In this document: piece by piece, positions 22,580 to 35,030 of the stretch
Layout of the letters: every line of letters starts with the position of its first letter
How positions within the stretch are numbered: position 1 is the stretch's first letter
Origin: Haematobia irritans
Taxonomy: Eukaryota; Arthropoda; Insecta; Diptera; Muscidae
Length of the DNA: 64,000 nt
Assembly (NCBI RefSeq): GCF_050003625.1
Contig: NC_134399.1
Coordinates: forward strand, 219,102,975-219,166,974
Direction of reading: 5' to 3'
The notes under the pieces: generated by a model
Told to the model about the DNA's origin: nothing
Database searches by the model: none
Seen by the model: the letters and a program-made list of their open reading frames with translations, nothing else
Translations under genes and position numbers: made by a program

Positions 22580-23977
22580 CTCTAATTAACCTTATTTAAG
22601 AACATATTAATTGATAAAATTTTTATAAGAAAATATCTGTAGAAGTTTTTTTTTTAATCTGAACATTTAATATGACTAATTAAGAAGTTTTTACCAATCG
22701 ACATTTTAATTGCTGCCTTTAATATTTGGTGAGATCTCCTCGAAAGTTTGGATATAAACAATATTTAGATCTGCTTTCATTTGTTAGTTTGGATTTCCAT
22801 CTTTCAACCATAAACCTCCATGAAAAGCAAAGGAAAATTTCTATTGTTTTTTTGTTTTAACGCCAGACTTTCTTGGCGTTTTTGCAACAATCATCGTTTC
22901 CATCATCATCACCATCATCGCACTGCACTAGCAACAGCAGCATCGTCCTTCTGTTGAACAGGAGCAATACAAAGTCCTCACAAAAGCTTTTGGATTTTCA
23001 TTTGGGCTCTTTTTCAACGTTTGAGAAGAAATTCTCTGCCTGACGCAACAAACAGCCAACAGACATGCCAGGGGTAACAGGATTCCATGGAAGGATCCCC
23101 ACAATACAAAACAAAACAAAAATCCGAAAAAAAAACCGGAAAAATGTTACAGGGAGTGGGGTTGGATTTGGATGGATGAAGGTTTTGGTCTGCTATGTTT
23201 GGAATGGGGTGGTAGAAATTCTATTTTTTTTTTCTGTTTGGTCTTCTTTATAAAAATAAAAATACCATTCCAACAATATGTATTATGGATGTACGTATGA
23301 GTGTGTACGTATATGTGTGTGGGTGAAATGTGTAAAAAATGACAGCAACAACATAAAATATCAAAAAAGAGGAGAGATTTTTTTTTCTTCAACATTCGCA
23401 AGGAATAATTTAACGACCTTTTTTCATTATTTTGTATTTTTCGCTATAATTTCATATCGGATGTTTTTCCTGTTGCTGAGGTGATTTTTCCTCCATATTT
23501 TAACTATGTAAGCGAGTGTGTGTTTGTTTTCCGTTTTATTTTTCCTTTATTATTATTTCATTTTATTTTTATTTATTTTTTTTTTTTCATTTTTGCTTCA
23601 AGATATTTTTATGTTGAATATATATTTCTCCCCTCTTGGAAAGGTTGATGAACAAAAAACAAAAAAAAAACAACAAGCTACGCAAAAAAAAAGAAAATTT
23701 CCCATTTTTACCCTGTTTGGTTTTTTTGTTGTTGTTGTTGTTTTTTTTCCTTTACAATTTTATCCTTTTTTTCAGAAATATCGATTTTTATGTCATGTTA
23801 ATATGGAGAACAAAAAACTGTTCCCCATTTTCTTTTACCAAGTAAATATACATGGAGAGAATTTATTTCATAATTTAAAATGATCAGTATCTTATAAAAT
23901 TAATTATGAAGGATTTTTTTTTGCTACAATAACAAAATCTATTAAATTTGAAAATTCGCAATAAATTTCTATATAGT
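22580..23977. other. Gene-free stretch
   Basis: Unique-looking sequence with (ATC)n/(CAT)n at about 22889-22920, (GT)n at about 23300-23325 and long T tracts. The open frames here are low-complexity on both strands. I see no domain, splice pattern or promoter that I would defend. Confidence 0.45.
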
Positions 23978-23985
23978 GTTGAGAA

Positions 23986-25975
23986 CAGGGCTGTGGAGTC
24001 GGAGTCTTGGAGTCGGAGTCTGAAGATGTTGCTGGAGTCGGAGTCGTAAAAATTTTGCTCGACTCCGACTCCGGCTAAATCAAATTTTTTAAAACACTTC
24101 ACATTTTTTTAACTAAGCAAGTTTTTACGCAAATTAGTTTCCATTGCTTTATTCATTCGATCAATGTACAGCATGATTGTAAATGAAAATCAACTTCCAA
24201 TTACGGCTATCTTTTTATGTTTCCTAGAATGTTAGACTAGCAGATGGGCTGGATCGATCCATTTTAATGCTCATATCAATTTATTTGAAATATTTCGAAC
24301 AATCGAAATTATTTTTTTTTAATTTTATTTTAAGGCCATATACGTATGTGGAATATTGACAGAAAATTTTTCAAAGTTGTTTTTTATAGAAAATGTTGTC
24401 AAAATTTTATTTCTATAGCAAATTTTGTCAAAATTTTATTTCTATAAAAAATTTATTCAAAATTTTATTACTATAGAAATATTTTTTTCTATAGAAAATT
24501 TTGTCAAAATTGTATTTCTATAGAAAATTGAGTCAAAATTTTGTTTCTATAGAATATTTTGCAAAATTTTATTTCTATAGAAAATTTTGCCAAAATTTTA
24601 TAGTAATAGATTTTTTTATTAGAAAATTTGGTCAAAATTTTATTACTATAGGAAATTTAGTCAAAATTTTGTTTCTGTAGAATATTTTGCAGGATTTTAT
24701 TTACTACACAAAAATTTTTCTAAAATTGTACTTTTATTGATAATTTTTTCAAAATTGTATTTCTATAAGAAAAATTTTTATTTCTATAGCAAATTTTCTC
24801 AATTTTTTTCTTACTGATGCTCACTGATACTCACTGCTATAAAAAATGTATTCAGATTTGTATTACTATAGAAATATTTTTTTCTATATAAAATTTAGTC
24901 AAAATTTTATTTCTATAGAAAATTTAGTCAAAATTTTGTTTCTATAGAAAATTTTGCAAAATTTTGTTCGCTACACAATTTTTTTAAAATTGTATTTCTA
25001 TTGATAATTTTTTCAAACTTTTATTTCTATAAAAAATGTTGCCAAATTTTATTTCTATAAAAATGTTATTCAAAATTTTATTTCTATATATTTGGTCAAA
25101 ATTTGATTTCTATAGAAAATTTTGCCAAAATTTTATTTCTATAGAAAATTTAGTCAAAATTTTGTTTCTGTAGAAAATTTAGTCAAAATATTATTTACTA
25201 GACAAAAATTTTTCCAAAATTGTATGCTCACAGATACTCATTGCTAAGTCGAAAACTTGTAGAAATGACTCAAATTTTAAAATTTTTCAATGAACGAATC
25301 ATAAATGCATTTTTGCGAAATTGTCTAAACAATTATAAATATTTCCCAAATATTGACCGAGTTTTGTAGAAGTCTGATTTGAGATTTTATCAAAATGTAG
25401 ATCTAAATACAAAGTTGTGCAGAGTATATTATAGTCGGCCCGCCCGACTTTAGACTTTCCTTGCATTTTTAGTTTTTGTTAAAATTGTGTTACGTCCCAT
25501 AACGTTAGATTTAAATTTTAAGTACATGGATTTTGTAGAAGTATATACAATTTTGTCTAAATCGATTCAGATTCAAATTCATGCATATGGGAATATAAAC
25601 CTTTATATAGCTCGCAAAAATATTTAAAGGATTTGAGATAGTATCAATAATTTTGGTCCACAAATACATATACTGTTGGTATCTTCTCATATTATGATGG
25701 GTATTTATATCATTATTTTATTTATTAAACATTGCCCTAAATTTGAAATATAGAGTTCAATTGGCATCTAATATGAAATTAAGACCTTTTTTTTGCACAC
25801 ATAAATAAATATGATACTTTATATCGATCTACTTACGGTACCCCCACAATAGAACTACAAATTAGTGGTATTAAAATGAGATTTAGTTATATTACCCGGA
25901 GTCGACTCCGGAGTCGGAGTCGAGCTGATGAAAAATGCTGGAGTCGAGCAAAATTGGCTCGACTCCACAGCCCTG
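23986..25975. mobile_element. hAT-type non-autonomous element, copy 1, with 8-bp TSD
   Basis: Terminal inverted repeats CAGGGCTGTGGAGTCG at both ends, flanked by the perfect 8-bp direct repeat GTTGAGAA (23978-23985 and 25976-25983). The 8-bp duplication and CAGGG ends are diagnostic of hAT elements. Subterminal GGAGTCGGAGTC repeats lie inside both ends. The interior is a 29-bp array (24370-25225) and a decayed piece of HINE-A (about 25250-25700, including GTCGGCCCGCCCGACTTTAG). No transposase. The intact duplication indicates fairly recent insertion. Confidence 0.93.
24370..25225 (+). repeat. 29-bp minisatellite array inside hAT copy 1
   Basis: About 29 diverged units, with variants GTTTCTATAG and AGTCAAAATTTTG. 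Shorter than the array in the same position of hAT copy 2, showing length variation between copies of one transposon. Confidence 0.92.
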
Positions 25976-26359
25976 GTTGAGAAGTTCTAAAAAGTGGCAA
26001 AACAAAAGTGTCACTTGCAATAAATGGTGGCATATTTTTCATAGAGAAAAAGTAACAACTAATCGCATTTATATCATTGTGTTTGTTTTTTTATCATTTT
26101 ATTTTCATTCCATTGAAATTCAAATATTCAGGGCTTTAGCACTGTTTATTTAATACAACCAAATTTATTTGCATACTTTTAGGCGATACACTTAGGCACT
26201 GAAGGACTAAGGTTATGGTCACACTTGATAAATATCTGGATACGGTTTTTGGAAAATAATCCTACCATGATGTTATATATCCAATATGAGCTAAATATGT
26301 TTTCTGGTTCGGCTGTGGCGACGGATTCTTTTTTGATTTCTGTCAAATATTTGGCCAGT

Positions 26360-26486
26360 GTGACCATAGCATAAGTGAGCCTGAATCTTAATCGGGTTGT
26401 CACTTTAACCTAGGCACTGAAGTCACAATGGACTGAATAGTCTAAGTGAGCCTGAATCTTAATCGGGTTGCCACTTTAACCTAGGC
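26360..26486 (+). mobile_element. Two SINE 3'-tail fragments in tandem
   Basis: AATGGACTGAATAGTCTAAG followed by TGAGCCTGAATC...CGGGTTGCCACTTTAACCTA matches the 3' part of the SINE at 44832-45178 (sense strand ...GACTGAATAGTCTAAGTGAGCC...). A second, shorter copy (AAGTGAGCCTGAATCTTAAT) lies at about 26371-26410. The 5' tRNA-like heads are missing. Confidence 0.7.
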
Positions 26487-26487
26487 A

Positions 26488-26714
26488 CACCCAGAGAAGG
26501 AATATAGCAAAATGTTATTTTTGGGTGGTGACCATGTAACATGGTTTTCGCAACCATGTTATTTTCTCGGAAATCATGTATCTGATTTCGGCAAGCAGGT
26601 TATATTTGACGAGAAAATAACATTTTAGTGACAAACATGTTACATGGTCACCACCTAAAAATAACATTTTGCTCTTGAAACATGTTTGAGGTGATCGTAT
26701 TCCTTCTCTGCGTG
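26488..26714. mobile_element. 227-bp MITE with CACSCAGAGAAGGAATA ends and CA duplication
   Basis: Left CACCCAGAGAAGGAATA, right (reverse complement) CACGCAGAGAAGGAATA, with a second inverted block GCAAAATGTTATTTTT plus GGTGGTGACCATGTAACATG on both sides. It is flanked by CA on each side. The neighbouring SINE-tail copy at about 26411-26416 preserves the empty site CTAGGCACTGAA, which supports a 2-bp CA duplication. Non-coding, foldback-prone. Confidence 0.88.
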
Positions 26715-27116
26715 CACTGAAAACATTAATGCAAGAAAATGGGAATTTGCTCACCAACTAGTCTCATTTGCTATAAAAGGTGACACATTTTTCATAAAGA
26801 AAAAGTAACAATTAAATGCATTTATATCATTGTTTTACATAGAATTTTATCATTTTGTCGTCGTTTCATTGAAATTTAATATTCAGGACTTTAGCATTGT
26901 TTAATTACTATGGCCAAATTTATTTGCATACTTTTAGGCTATACACGTGTCCATTGAAAACATTAATGCAAGAAAATGGAAAATTGCTCACCAAATATTT
27001 TATTCGACTCGTACATTCGAATATTATGTACATTCCACCGTGGCATGTATTGTAAGTTAGTCCATATGAAGTCTATGTTAAATAAATTAAAACAGAATAA
27101 ATAGTAACAATAAAAA

Positions 27117-27310
27117 CGAGTGACCCCACTCGTAAGAAAAATTTTAGTTAATTTTACAAAAATTTGGTTATTTTAAGAAAATGTTAACTAAATTGTATTA
27201 CAAAAGCAGATGTTACGCCAATTTCACAAAAATAAGTAAATATGTTTCAAATTCAAGAAAATGTATACGACATAATTTTGTTTCCTCTTTTTTAGTTAAT
27301 TTCACTAACG
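27117..27310 (+). mobile_element. Partial copy of the CACTSAAAAAA MITE
   Basis: Colinear with the 15736-16251 element from GTGACCCCACTCGTAAGAAA through TTAACTAAATTGTATTACAA to TTTCACTAACGTACGCAAAA. Ends not preserved. Confidence 0.65.
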
Positions 27311-27504
27311 TACGCAAAAAACTTATCGAAGACTCTTAATTTTACTTTAAACTTTGAATTTTGATTAAAATTTAACATTTTGGTTAATTTTAGAAAATCA
27401 ACCAAAAATTAAAAATTATCGTAATTTGCAAAGCCTTCACAAAAGAACTTCCATCGAAGTGAAAAAGTCAAACGGCACAAACGGGATGATTTTTTTATTA
27501 TTTT

Positions 27505-29905
27505 TATACCCTGCGCCACACTGTGGAACAGGGTATTATAAGTTAGTGCATATGTTTGCAACACCCAGAAGGAGACGAGATAGACACAAATGCTCAGGGT
27601 GGGCTCCTGAGTCTATATAGCCATGTCCGTCTGTCCGTGAACACATTTTTGTAATCAAAGTCTAGGTCGCAGTTTTAGTCCAATCGACTTCAAATTTGGC
27701 ACAAGCATGTGTTTTGGCTTTGAATAGAACCCTATTGATTTTGGAAGAAATCGGTTCAGATTTAGATATAGCTCCCATATATATATTTAGCCCGATATGG
27801 ACTTATATGGCCCCAGAAGCCAGAGTTTTACCTTAATTTACTTAAAATTTTGCACAAGAAGAACAATTAGTACTATAGTCAATTGTGCCAAATTTTATTG
27901 AAATCGGTTCAGATTTAGATATAGCTCCCATATATCTCTTTCGCCCGATATGGACTTATATGGCCCCAGAAGTCAGTTTTTTACCCCAATTTGGTTGAAA
28001 TTTTGCACAGGGAGTAGAATTAGCATTGCTATGCGTGCCAAATTTGGTTGAAATCGGTTCAGATTTAGATATAGCTCCCATATATAGCTTTCGCCCGATT
28101 TACACCCATATAACCACAGAGGCCAATCTTTTACTCCGATTTAATTGAAATTTTGCACAGGGGGTAGAATTAGCATTGTAGCTATGCGTGCCAAATTTGG
28201 TTGAAATCGGTTCAGATTTAGATATAGCTCCCATATATAGCTTTCGCCCGATTTACACTCACATAACCACAGAGGCCAATCTTTTGCTCCGATTTAATTG
28301 AAATTTTGCACAGGGAGTAGAATTAGCATTGTAGCTATGTGTGCCAAATTTGGTTGCAATCGGTTCAGATTTAGATATAGCTCCCATATATAGCTTTCGC
28401 CCAATTTACACTCATATAACTACAGAGGCCAATTTTTTGTTCTGATTTAGTTAAAATTTTGCACAGGGAGTAGAATTAACATTGTAGCTTTGGGTGCCAA
28501 ATTTTATTGAAATCGGTTCAGATTTAGATATAGCTCCCATATATCTCTTTCGCCCGATATGGACTTATATGGCCCCAGAAGTCAGTTTTTTACCCCAATT
28601 TGGTTGAAATTTTGCACAGGGAGTAGAATTAGCATTGTAGCTATGCGTGCCAAATTTGGTTGAAATCGGTTCAGATTTAGATATAGCTCCCATATATAGC
28701 TTTCGCCCGATTTACACTCATATGACCACAGAGGTCAATTTTTTGCTCCGATTTAGTTAAAATTTTGCACAGGGAGTAGAATTAACATTGTAGCTTTGGG
28801 TGCCAAATTTGGTTGAAATCTGTTCAGATTTAGATATATCTCCCATATATAGCTTTCGCCCGATTTACGCTCATATGACCACAGAGGTCAATTTTTAACT
28901 CCGATTTAGTTGAAATTTTGCACAGAGAGTAGAATTAGCATTGTAGCTACTCTTGCCAAATTTGGTTGAAATCGGTTCAGTTTTAGATATAGCTCCCATA
29001 TATAGCTTTCGCCCGATTTACACTCATGTGACCACAGAGGCCAATTTTTGCTCCGATTTAGTTGAAATTTTGCACAGGGAGTAGACTTAGCATTGTAGCT
29101 ACGCGTGCCAAATTTGATTAAAATCGGTTCAGATTTAGATATAGCTCCCATATATAGCTTTCGCCCGATTTACACTCATGTGACCACAGAGGCCAATTTT
29201 TGCTCCGATTTAGTTGAAATTTTGCACAGGGAGTAGACTTAGCATTGTAGCTACGCGTGCCAAATTTGATTAAAATCGGTTCAGATTTAGATATAGCTAC
29301 CATATATAGCTTTCGCCCGATTTACACTCATATGACCACAGAGGCCAATTTTTTGCCCCGATTTAGTTGAAATTTTGCACAGGGAGTAGAATTAGCATTG
29401 TAGCTATGCGTGCCAAATTTGGTTGAAATCGGTTCAAATTTAGATATAGCTCCCATATATATGTTTTTCTGATTTCGACAAAAATTGTCAAAATACCAAA
29501 ATTTTCCTTGTAAAATCCCCACTGCGTAGTCGAAAAGTTGTAAAAATGACTCTAATTTTCTTTAACTTCTAATACATATATATCGAGCGATAAATCATAA
29601 ATAAACTTTTGCAAAGTATCCATAAAATTGCTTCAGATTTAAATGTTTCCCATATTTTTTTTACTAACATTGTGTTCCACCCTAGTGCATTAGCCGACTT
29701 AAATTTTGAGTTTATAGATTTTGTAGAAGTCTATCAAATTCTGTCCAGATCGAGTGATATTTATGTATGTATTTGAAACAAACCTTTATATATAGACCCC
29801 AACACATTTGACGGATGTGATATGGTATCGAAAATTTAGATCTACAAATTGGTGCAGGGTATAATATAGTCGGCCCCGCCCGACTTTAGACTTTCCTTAC
29901 TTGTT
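27505..29905 (+). mobile_element. HINE family A, copy 2, full length
   Basis: Begins TATACCCTGCGCCACACTGT with the hairpin partner GTGGAACAGGGTATTATAAG, then TGCAACACCCAGAAGGAGAC and CCATGTCCGTCTGTCCGTGA. Ends GTATAATATAGTCGGCCCCG, a CCCGACTTTAGACTTTCC tail and TTACTTGTT. The interior is twelve 153-bp units. The two termini are the reverse of those of copy 1. No autonomous coding capacity. Confidence 0.88.
27770..29470 (+). repeat. 152-153-bp tandem array of HINE-A
   Basis: The marker GATATAGCTCCCATATAT recurs with its GCT at 27771, 27924, 28074, 28227, 28380, 28533, 28686, 28839 (variant), 28992, 29144, 29296 and 29449: intervals 153, 150, 153, 153, 153, 153, 153, 153, 152, 152, 153. Units contain TTGCACAGGGAGTAGAATTA and GTGCCAAATTTGGTTGAAAT. 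The units at 28920-29300 are near identical, showing recent local amplification. Confidence 0.95.
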
Positions 29906-31560
29906 TTGAGTTAGGCTTTATCACAAAACGTATATACTTTTCTTCCAAACAAACTTCCTTACAGCGAAAAGCAACTGGGGGTAAGAATTATTTTTTTACA
30001 TTTACTTTCTTTACTTTTAGTTCGTTTTTTCTTCTATTAGAGGATGTAATTTCGTGAATTGCAGTTAAAAAGTACATCAGAGCATCAAAATGTCCCTTCC
30101 TTTAAAAACGCTTTGTGAAAATCTCGAAATGTGAGGTACAATTTAGTTCAATTTTCGCACCAGGTACCTGATTCTTCCTATGAAAATGTACTTTTTTCTG
30201 TACAGCGCAATATTTGAATATGTTTTTAAAAAATTATCGGTTTATTTATTTTTAATTATACATAATTAATATTCTTATTTTTGTTTTTTGTCAATGTATT
30301 GATAATACTGATATATTTTCCATTCCTTTAGCTAAATACTCCACAAAAAAAGGAAATCTGGAATTTTTCATTAAAAAAAAATCACGTTGCCAACAGTTTT
30401 TCCGTTTTTTTTTTTTGTATGAAGAATCAGTCTGATATGTATGGATGTATGGCAGTGAGGATATTGTACTACTTAAATATGTATATATTTACGATTGTAA
30501 TACACATACATACATATGTATGTATATAGTGAATATTATAGTCGTATACAATAATAATAGCATGGTTAAAATGTACAAGTGTTTTTATGTGCGTATTCAC
30601 ATTGTTAAATGCGTTGGAATTTATATGTCAGGCAAAAGAACAACAAAAAACAAACCAGGTCCTTTATCAAAAAAAAAAATGGATCTCTGTAGCATAATTT
30701 TTATACTTATTTTTTATTAAATAAAAAAAAACATGTTCATATGCAATCATCAACGTTTTTTTGTTTGAACAAAAATTAATATTTCAACAATTAAAAATAA
30801 ACAATATTAAATATTTGTTCAAATATTAAGACAGTTTTGTAAAGAAATAAAATACATATGACCATTAACATTATAAATACTTCATAGTAGGAGTATGTGG
30901 AGGAGCAAATACGTATTTTTAATAACCTTTTTGTAATTTTAAATTCAAGATGGCCATCTTTATAAATTTACAGATCTGGGTGATTGTTCAAGCGACATAA
31001 AACCGAATTTTGTAATGACTTCTTTAGTGACTATTTTAACAAAAGGACATACATTTCAAAAACGAGTATCATAATTTAGATGAGAAGAATCTGAGAAAAA
31101 TGTCTTCAGAGAAACTTTTTCTTAAAATCGATTTTAGGGATGAAAAATTCAGTACTTAGTACTTTTTTCAATACTTTTCACCTTGGTCAGTACCGTAGTA
31201 CCCCAGCGAATGATTTAGTACCTTTTGTGTAGACAATTTTGAGCCGATATCAGATTTATGGTACAATAGTTTTGACAAAATATTTTAATATTTTGAGAAA
31301 GTCCTTAACAAACTTATTTGCTAATAGTCTTTTAAAAATTTGGCAAACCAGACAAGTTCATTCGGGAAGAAAATCTCGATTTTCTAAAAGTCATAGTCAA
31401 AAACATGAGAATGTTTTAGTCGAAAAAAGCATGCGATTCTATATTACGCTTCCACATGAACACTTTCTAGATAAGAAGTTATCGATCGCGTACTAAAATA
31501 CTGCGAACCATTACAGTCACGGTCGAAACTTGAGACAAAAATAATCTGCAATCATATCTT
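29906..31560. other. Gene-free stretch
   Basis: Contains a segment at about 29940-29990 (CTTTTCTTCCAAACAAACTT, CCTTACAGCGAAAAGCAA) that recurs at about 61900-61945, a (TACA)n/(TATG)n tract near 30505-30530, and AGTACTTAGTAC-type repeats at about 31156-31225. No credible gene. Confidence 0.45.
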
Positions 31561-31574
31561 ACCAAAAAATATAA

Positions 31575-31925
31575 TTTTGCAAAAATATATTTCTTCAGAC
31601 AGTTTATTCAAAATTTTATTTCTACAGAAAATTAAAATTTTTTTTCTTTTGGAAAATTTTATTTTAGTTTTTGTCAACATTTTATTTTTATAGAAAATTT
31701 TACCAAACTTTTATTTCTATAGGAAATTTTGTCAACATTTTATTTCTTTAGAAAATTTTGACAAAATTTTATTTGTATAGAAAATTTTCTCAAAATTTTA
31801 TTTCTATAGAAAAATTCTGTCAAAATTTTATTCTATAGAACATTTTGTCAAAATTTTATTTCTATACAAATTTTCTTTTAAATTTTATTTCTATAGAAAA
31901 TGTTTAATAGAACATTTTTCAAAAT
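31575..31925 (+). repeat. 29-bp minisatellite array, left of inserted element
   Basis: First part of the large array. The block at 31739-31910 (TTTGTATAGAAAATTTTCTC, ATTCTATAGAACATTTTGTC) recurs at about 33120-33290, a higher-order period of about 1.38 kb. Confidence 0.9.
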
Positions 31926-32280
31926 TCGTTTTGTTTTGTTATTGTTGGTTTTGTTCTTTAAGCATTGTTGTTGTTTTTTGATTTCAGCTTAAAACCATGC
32001 ATTGACTAAACTACAAGTGTAGCTTAACCAACAGAGGAAAATAATGTTTGTCAAATTTATTTGGGCAAAGCCCTATAGACTGCAAGATGGTTGGATGGAC
32101 GCACCTTTCGGAATTACCACATTCCTCATCAGCATCCTCTACTTGCAGAAAAACTATCAACCAATTATCAGAATAAATTCAGGCAGTTCATTAAACCTAA
32201 CAATGAACCACACTTGAACCTTCCGAAAAAAGGTTTTGCATGATAGCCGGCTTATGCCGAAATAAATTCGTACAAACAAA
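31926..32280 (+). mobile_element. Non-palindromic copy of the TAAACTACAAGTGTAG element
   Basis: Begins CGTTTTGTTTTGTTATTGTT, continues through GCTTAAAACCATGCATTGAC, GGGCAAAGCCCTATAGACTG and GATGGTTGGATGGACGCACC, and ends near CCGAAATAAATTCGTACAAA. It carries a tail (AACAATGAACCACACTTGAA) absent from the palindromic copy. Bounded by 29-bp units on both sides. Confidence 0.75.
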
Positions 32281-35030
32281 TTTTATTTCTATAGTAAATT
32301 TGGTCAACATTTTATTTCTATAGAAAATTTTGTCAATAGTTTATTTCTATAGAAAATTTTGTCCAAATTTTATTTCTATAGAAAATTCTGTCAAAATTTT
32401 ATTTCTATAGAAATTTTTTTCAACATTTTATTTCTGTAGAAAATTTGCCAAAATTTTATTTCTCTAGAAAATTTTTTCAACATTTTATATCTATAGAAAA
32501 TTTTGTCAATAGTTTATTTCTATAGAAAATATTGTGAAAATTTTATTTCTATAGAAAATTCTGTAAAAATTTTATTTCTATAGAAAATTTTGTCAAAATT
32601 TTTGTCAAAATTTTATTTCTATATTTCTATCTAATTTTGACAAAATTTTATTTCTATAGAAAATTTTCTCAAAATTTTATTTCCATAGAAAATTTTCTCA
32701 AAATTTTATTTCCATAGAAAATTTTGTCAAAATTTTATTTCTATAGAAAATTTTGTCAAAATTTTATTTCTATAGAAAATTTTTGTCAAAATTTTATTTT
32801 TATAGAAACTTTTGTCAAAATTGTATATCTATAGAAAAATTTTTAAAAATTTTATTTCTATAGAAAATTTTGTCAAACTTTCATTTCTCTATAAAATGTT
32901 ATAAAAACTGTATTTCTCTAAAAAATTTTGCCAAAAATTTATTTCTCTAAAAAATGTTGTCAAAATTTTATTTCTATCTAATTTTGACAAAAATTTGTCA
33001 AAATTTTATTTCTCTAGAAAATTTTGCCAAAATTTTATTTCTCTAGAAAATTTTGCCAACATTTTATTTCTCTAGAAAATTATTTCAACATTTTAATTTT
33101 ATAGAAAATTTTGTCAACATTTTATATCTTTAGAAAATTTTGACAAAATTTTATTTGTATAGAAAATTTTCTCAAAATTTTATTTCTATAGAAAAATTCT
33201 GTCAAAATTTTATTCTATAGAACATTTTGTCAAAATTTTATTTCTATACAAATTTTCTTTTAAATTTTATTTCTATAGAAAATGTTGTCGAAAGTGTGTT
33301 TCTATAGAAAATTTTTGTCAAAATTTTATTTTTGTAGAAACTTTTGTCAAAATTGTATATCTATAGAAAAATTTTTAAAAATTTTATTTCTATATAAAAT
33401 TTTGCCAAAAATTTATTTCTCTAAAAAATTTTGTCAAAAATTTATTTCTATCTAATTTTGACAAAATCTTGTCAAAATTTTATTTCTATAGAAAGTTTTG
33501 TCAAAATTTTATTTCTCTAGAAAATTTTGCTAAAATTTTATTTCTCTAGAAAATTTTGCTAAAATTTTATTTCTCTAGAAAATTTTGCCAAAATTTTATT
33601 TCTCTAGAAAATTTTTTCAACATTTTAATTTTATAGAAAATTTTGTCAAAATTTTATTTCTATATTTGTATCTAATTTTGACAAAATTTTATTTCTATAG
33701 AAAATTTTGTCAACATTTTATATCTATAGAAAATTTTGACAAAATTTTATTTGTATAGAAAATTTTCTCAAAATTTTATTTCTATAAAAAATTCTGTCAA
33801 AATTTTATTTCCATAGAACATTTTGTCAAAATTTTATTTGTATAAAAAATTATCTCAAAATTTTATTTCTATAGAAAATTTTTGTCAAAATTTTATTTTT
33901 ATAGAAACTTTTGTCAAAATTGTATATCTATCGAAAAATTTTTAAAAATTTTATTTCTATAAAAACTTTGTCAAAATTGCATTTCTCTAGAAAATGTCAT
34001 CAAAATTGTATTTCTCTTGAAAATTTTGCCAAAAATTTATTTCTCTAAAAAATTTTGTCAAAATTTTATTTCTATCTAATGTTGACAAAATTTTGTCAAA
34101 ATTTTATTTCTCTAGAAAATTTTGCCAACATTTTATTTCTCTAGAAAATTTTGCCAAAATTTTATTTCTCTAGAAAAGTTTTTCAACATTTTATATCTAT
34201 AGAAAATTTTGACAAAATTTTATTTCTATAGAAAATTCTGTCAAAATTTTATTTCTATACAAACTTTCTTTTAAATTTTATTTCTATAGAAAATTTTGTC
34301 AAAATTGTATTTCGTGATAAAATTGAATTTCTATAGAAAATTTCGTAAAAATTTTATTTCTACAGAAAATTTTGTTAATTGTTTTTTTTTTTTTTTTTGG
34401 AAAATTTTATTTTATTTTTTGTCAACATTTTCTTTTTATTGAAAATTTTGTCAAAATTTTATTTCTAAAGAAAATTTTGTCAATACTTTATTTCTATAGA
34501 AAATTTTGTCATAATTTTATTTTTATAGAAAACTTTGACGAATGTTTGTTTCTATAGAAAATGTTGTCAAAGTTGTATTTCTATAGAAAATTTTGTCAAA
34601 ATTGTATTAACATGAAATTTTTCTAGAAAATTTTGTCAAAATTTTATTTCTATATTTCTATCTAATGTTGACAAAATTTTATTTCTATAGAAAATTTTGT
34701 CAACATTTTATATCTATAGAAAATTTTGTCAATAGTTTATTTCTATAGAAAATTTTGTCAAAATTTTATTTCTATAGAAATTCTGTCAAAATTTTATTCC
34801 TATAGAACATTTTGTCAAAATTTTGTTTCTATAATTTTGTTTTTTTAATTTTATTTCTATAGAAAATTTTGTCAAAATTGTATTTCTTGTTAAAATTGTA
34901 TTTCTATAGAAAATTTCATAAAAATTTTATTTCTACAGAAAATTTTGTCAACTTTGTTTTCTTTTGGAAAATTTTATTTTATTTTTTGTCAACATTTTAT
35001 TTTTATTGAAAAATTTTATTTAAAAAAAAT
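32281..35030 (+). repeat. 29-bp mega-array, forward arm
   Basis: About 95 units in forward orientation with subfamilies (CTCTAG, TTTAG, TATTTCTATCTAATTTTGAC) arranged in higher-order blocks. Followed without a gap by reverse-oriented units. The tandem open frames, such as 34372-34557, are repeat products. Confidence 0.93.

Larger units (their letters stand above)
26015..26960 (+). repeat. Pair of ~190-bp direct repeats about 757 bp apart
   Basis: The segment 26015-26205 (GGCATATTTTTCATAGAGAA, GCATTTATATCATTGT, CCAAATTTATTTGCATAC) recurs at about 26772-26960, and GAAAACATTAATGCAAGAAA occurs at 26719 and 26957. The MITE at 26488-26714 and SINE-tail fragments lie between the copies. Moderately diverged. 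Confidence 0.75.
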
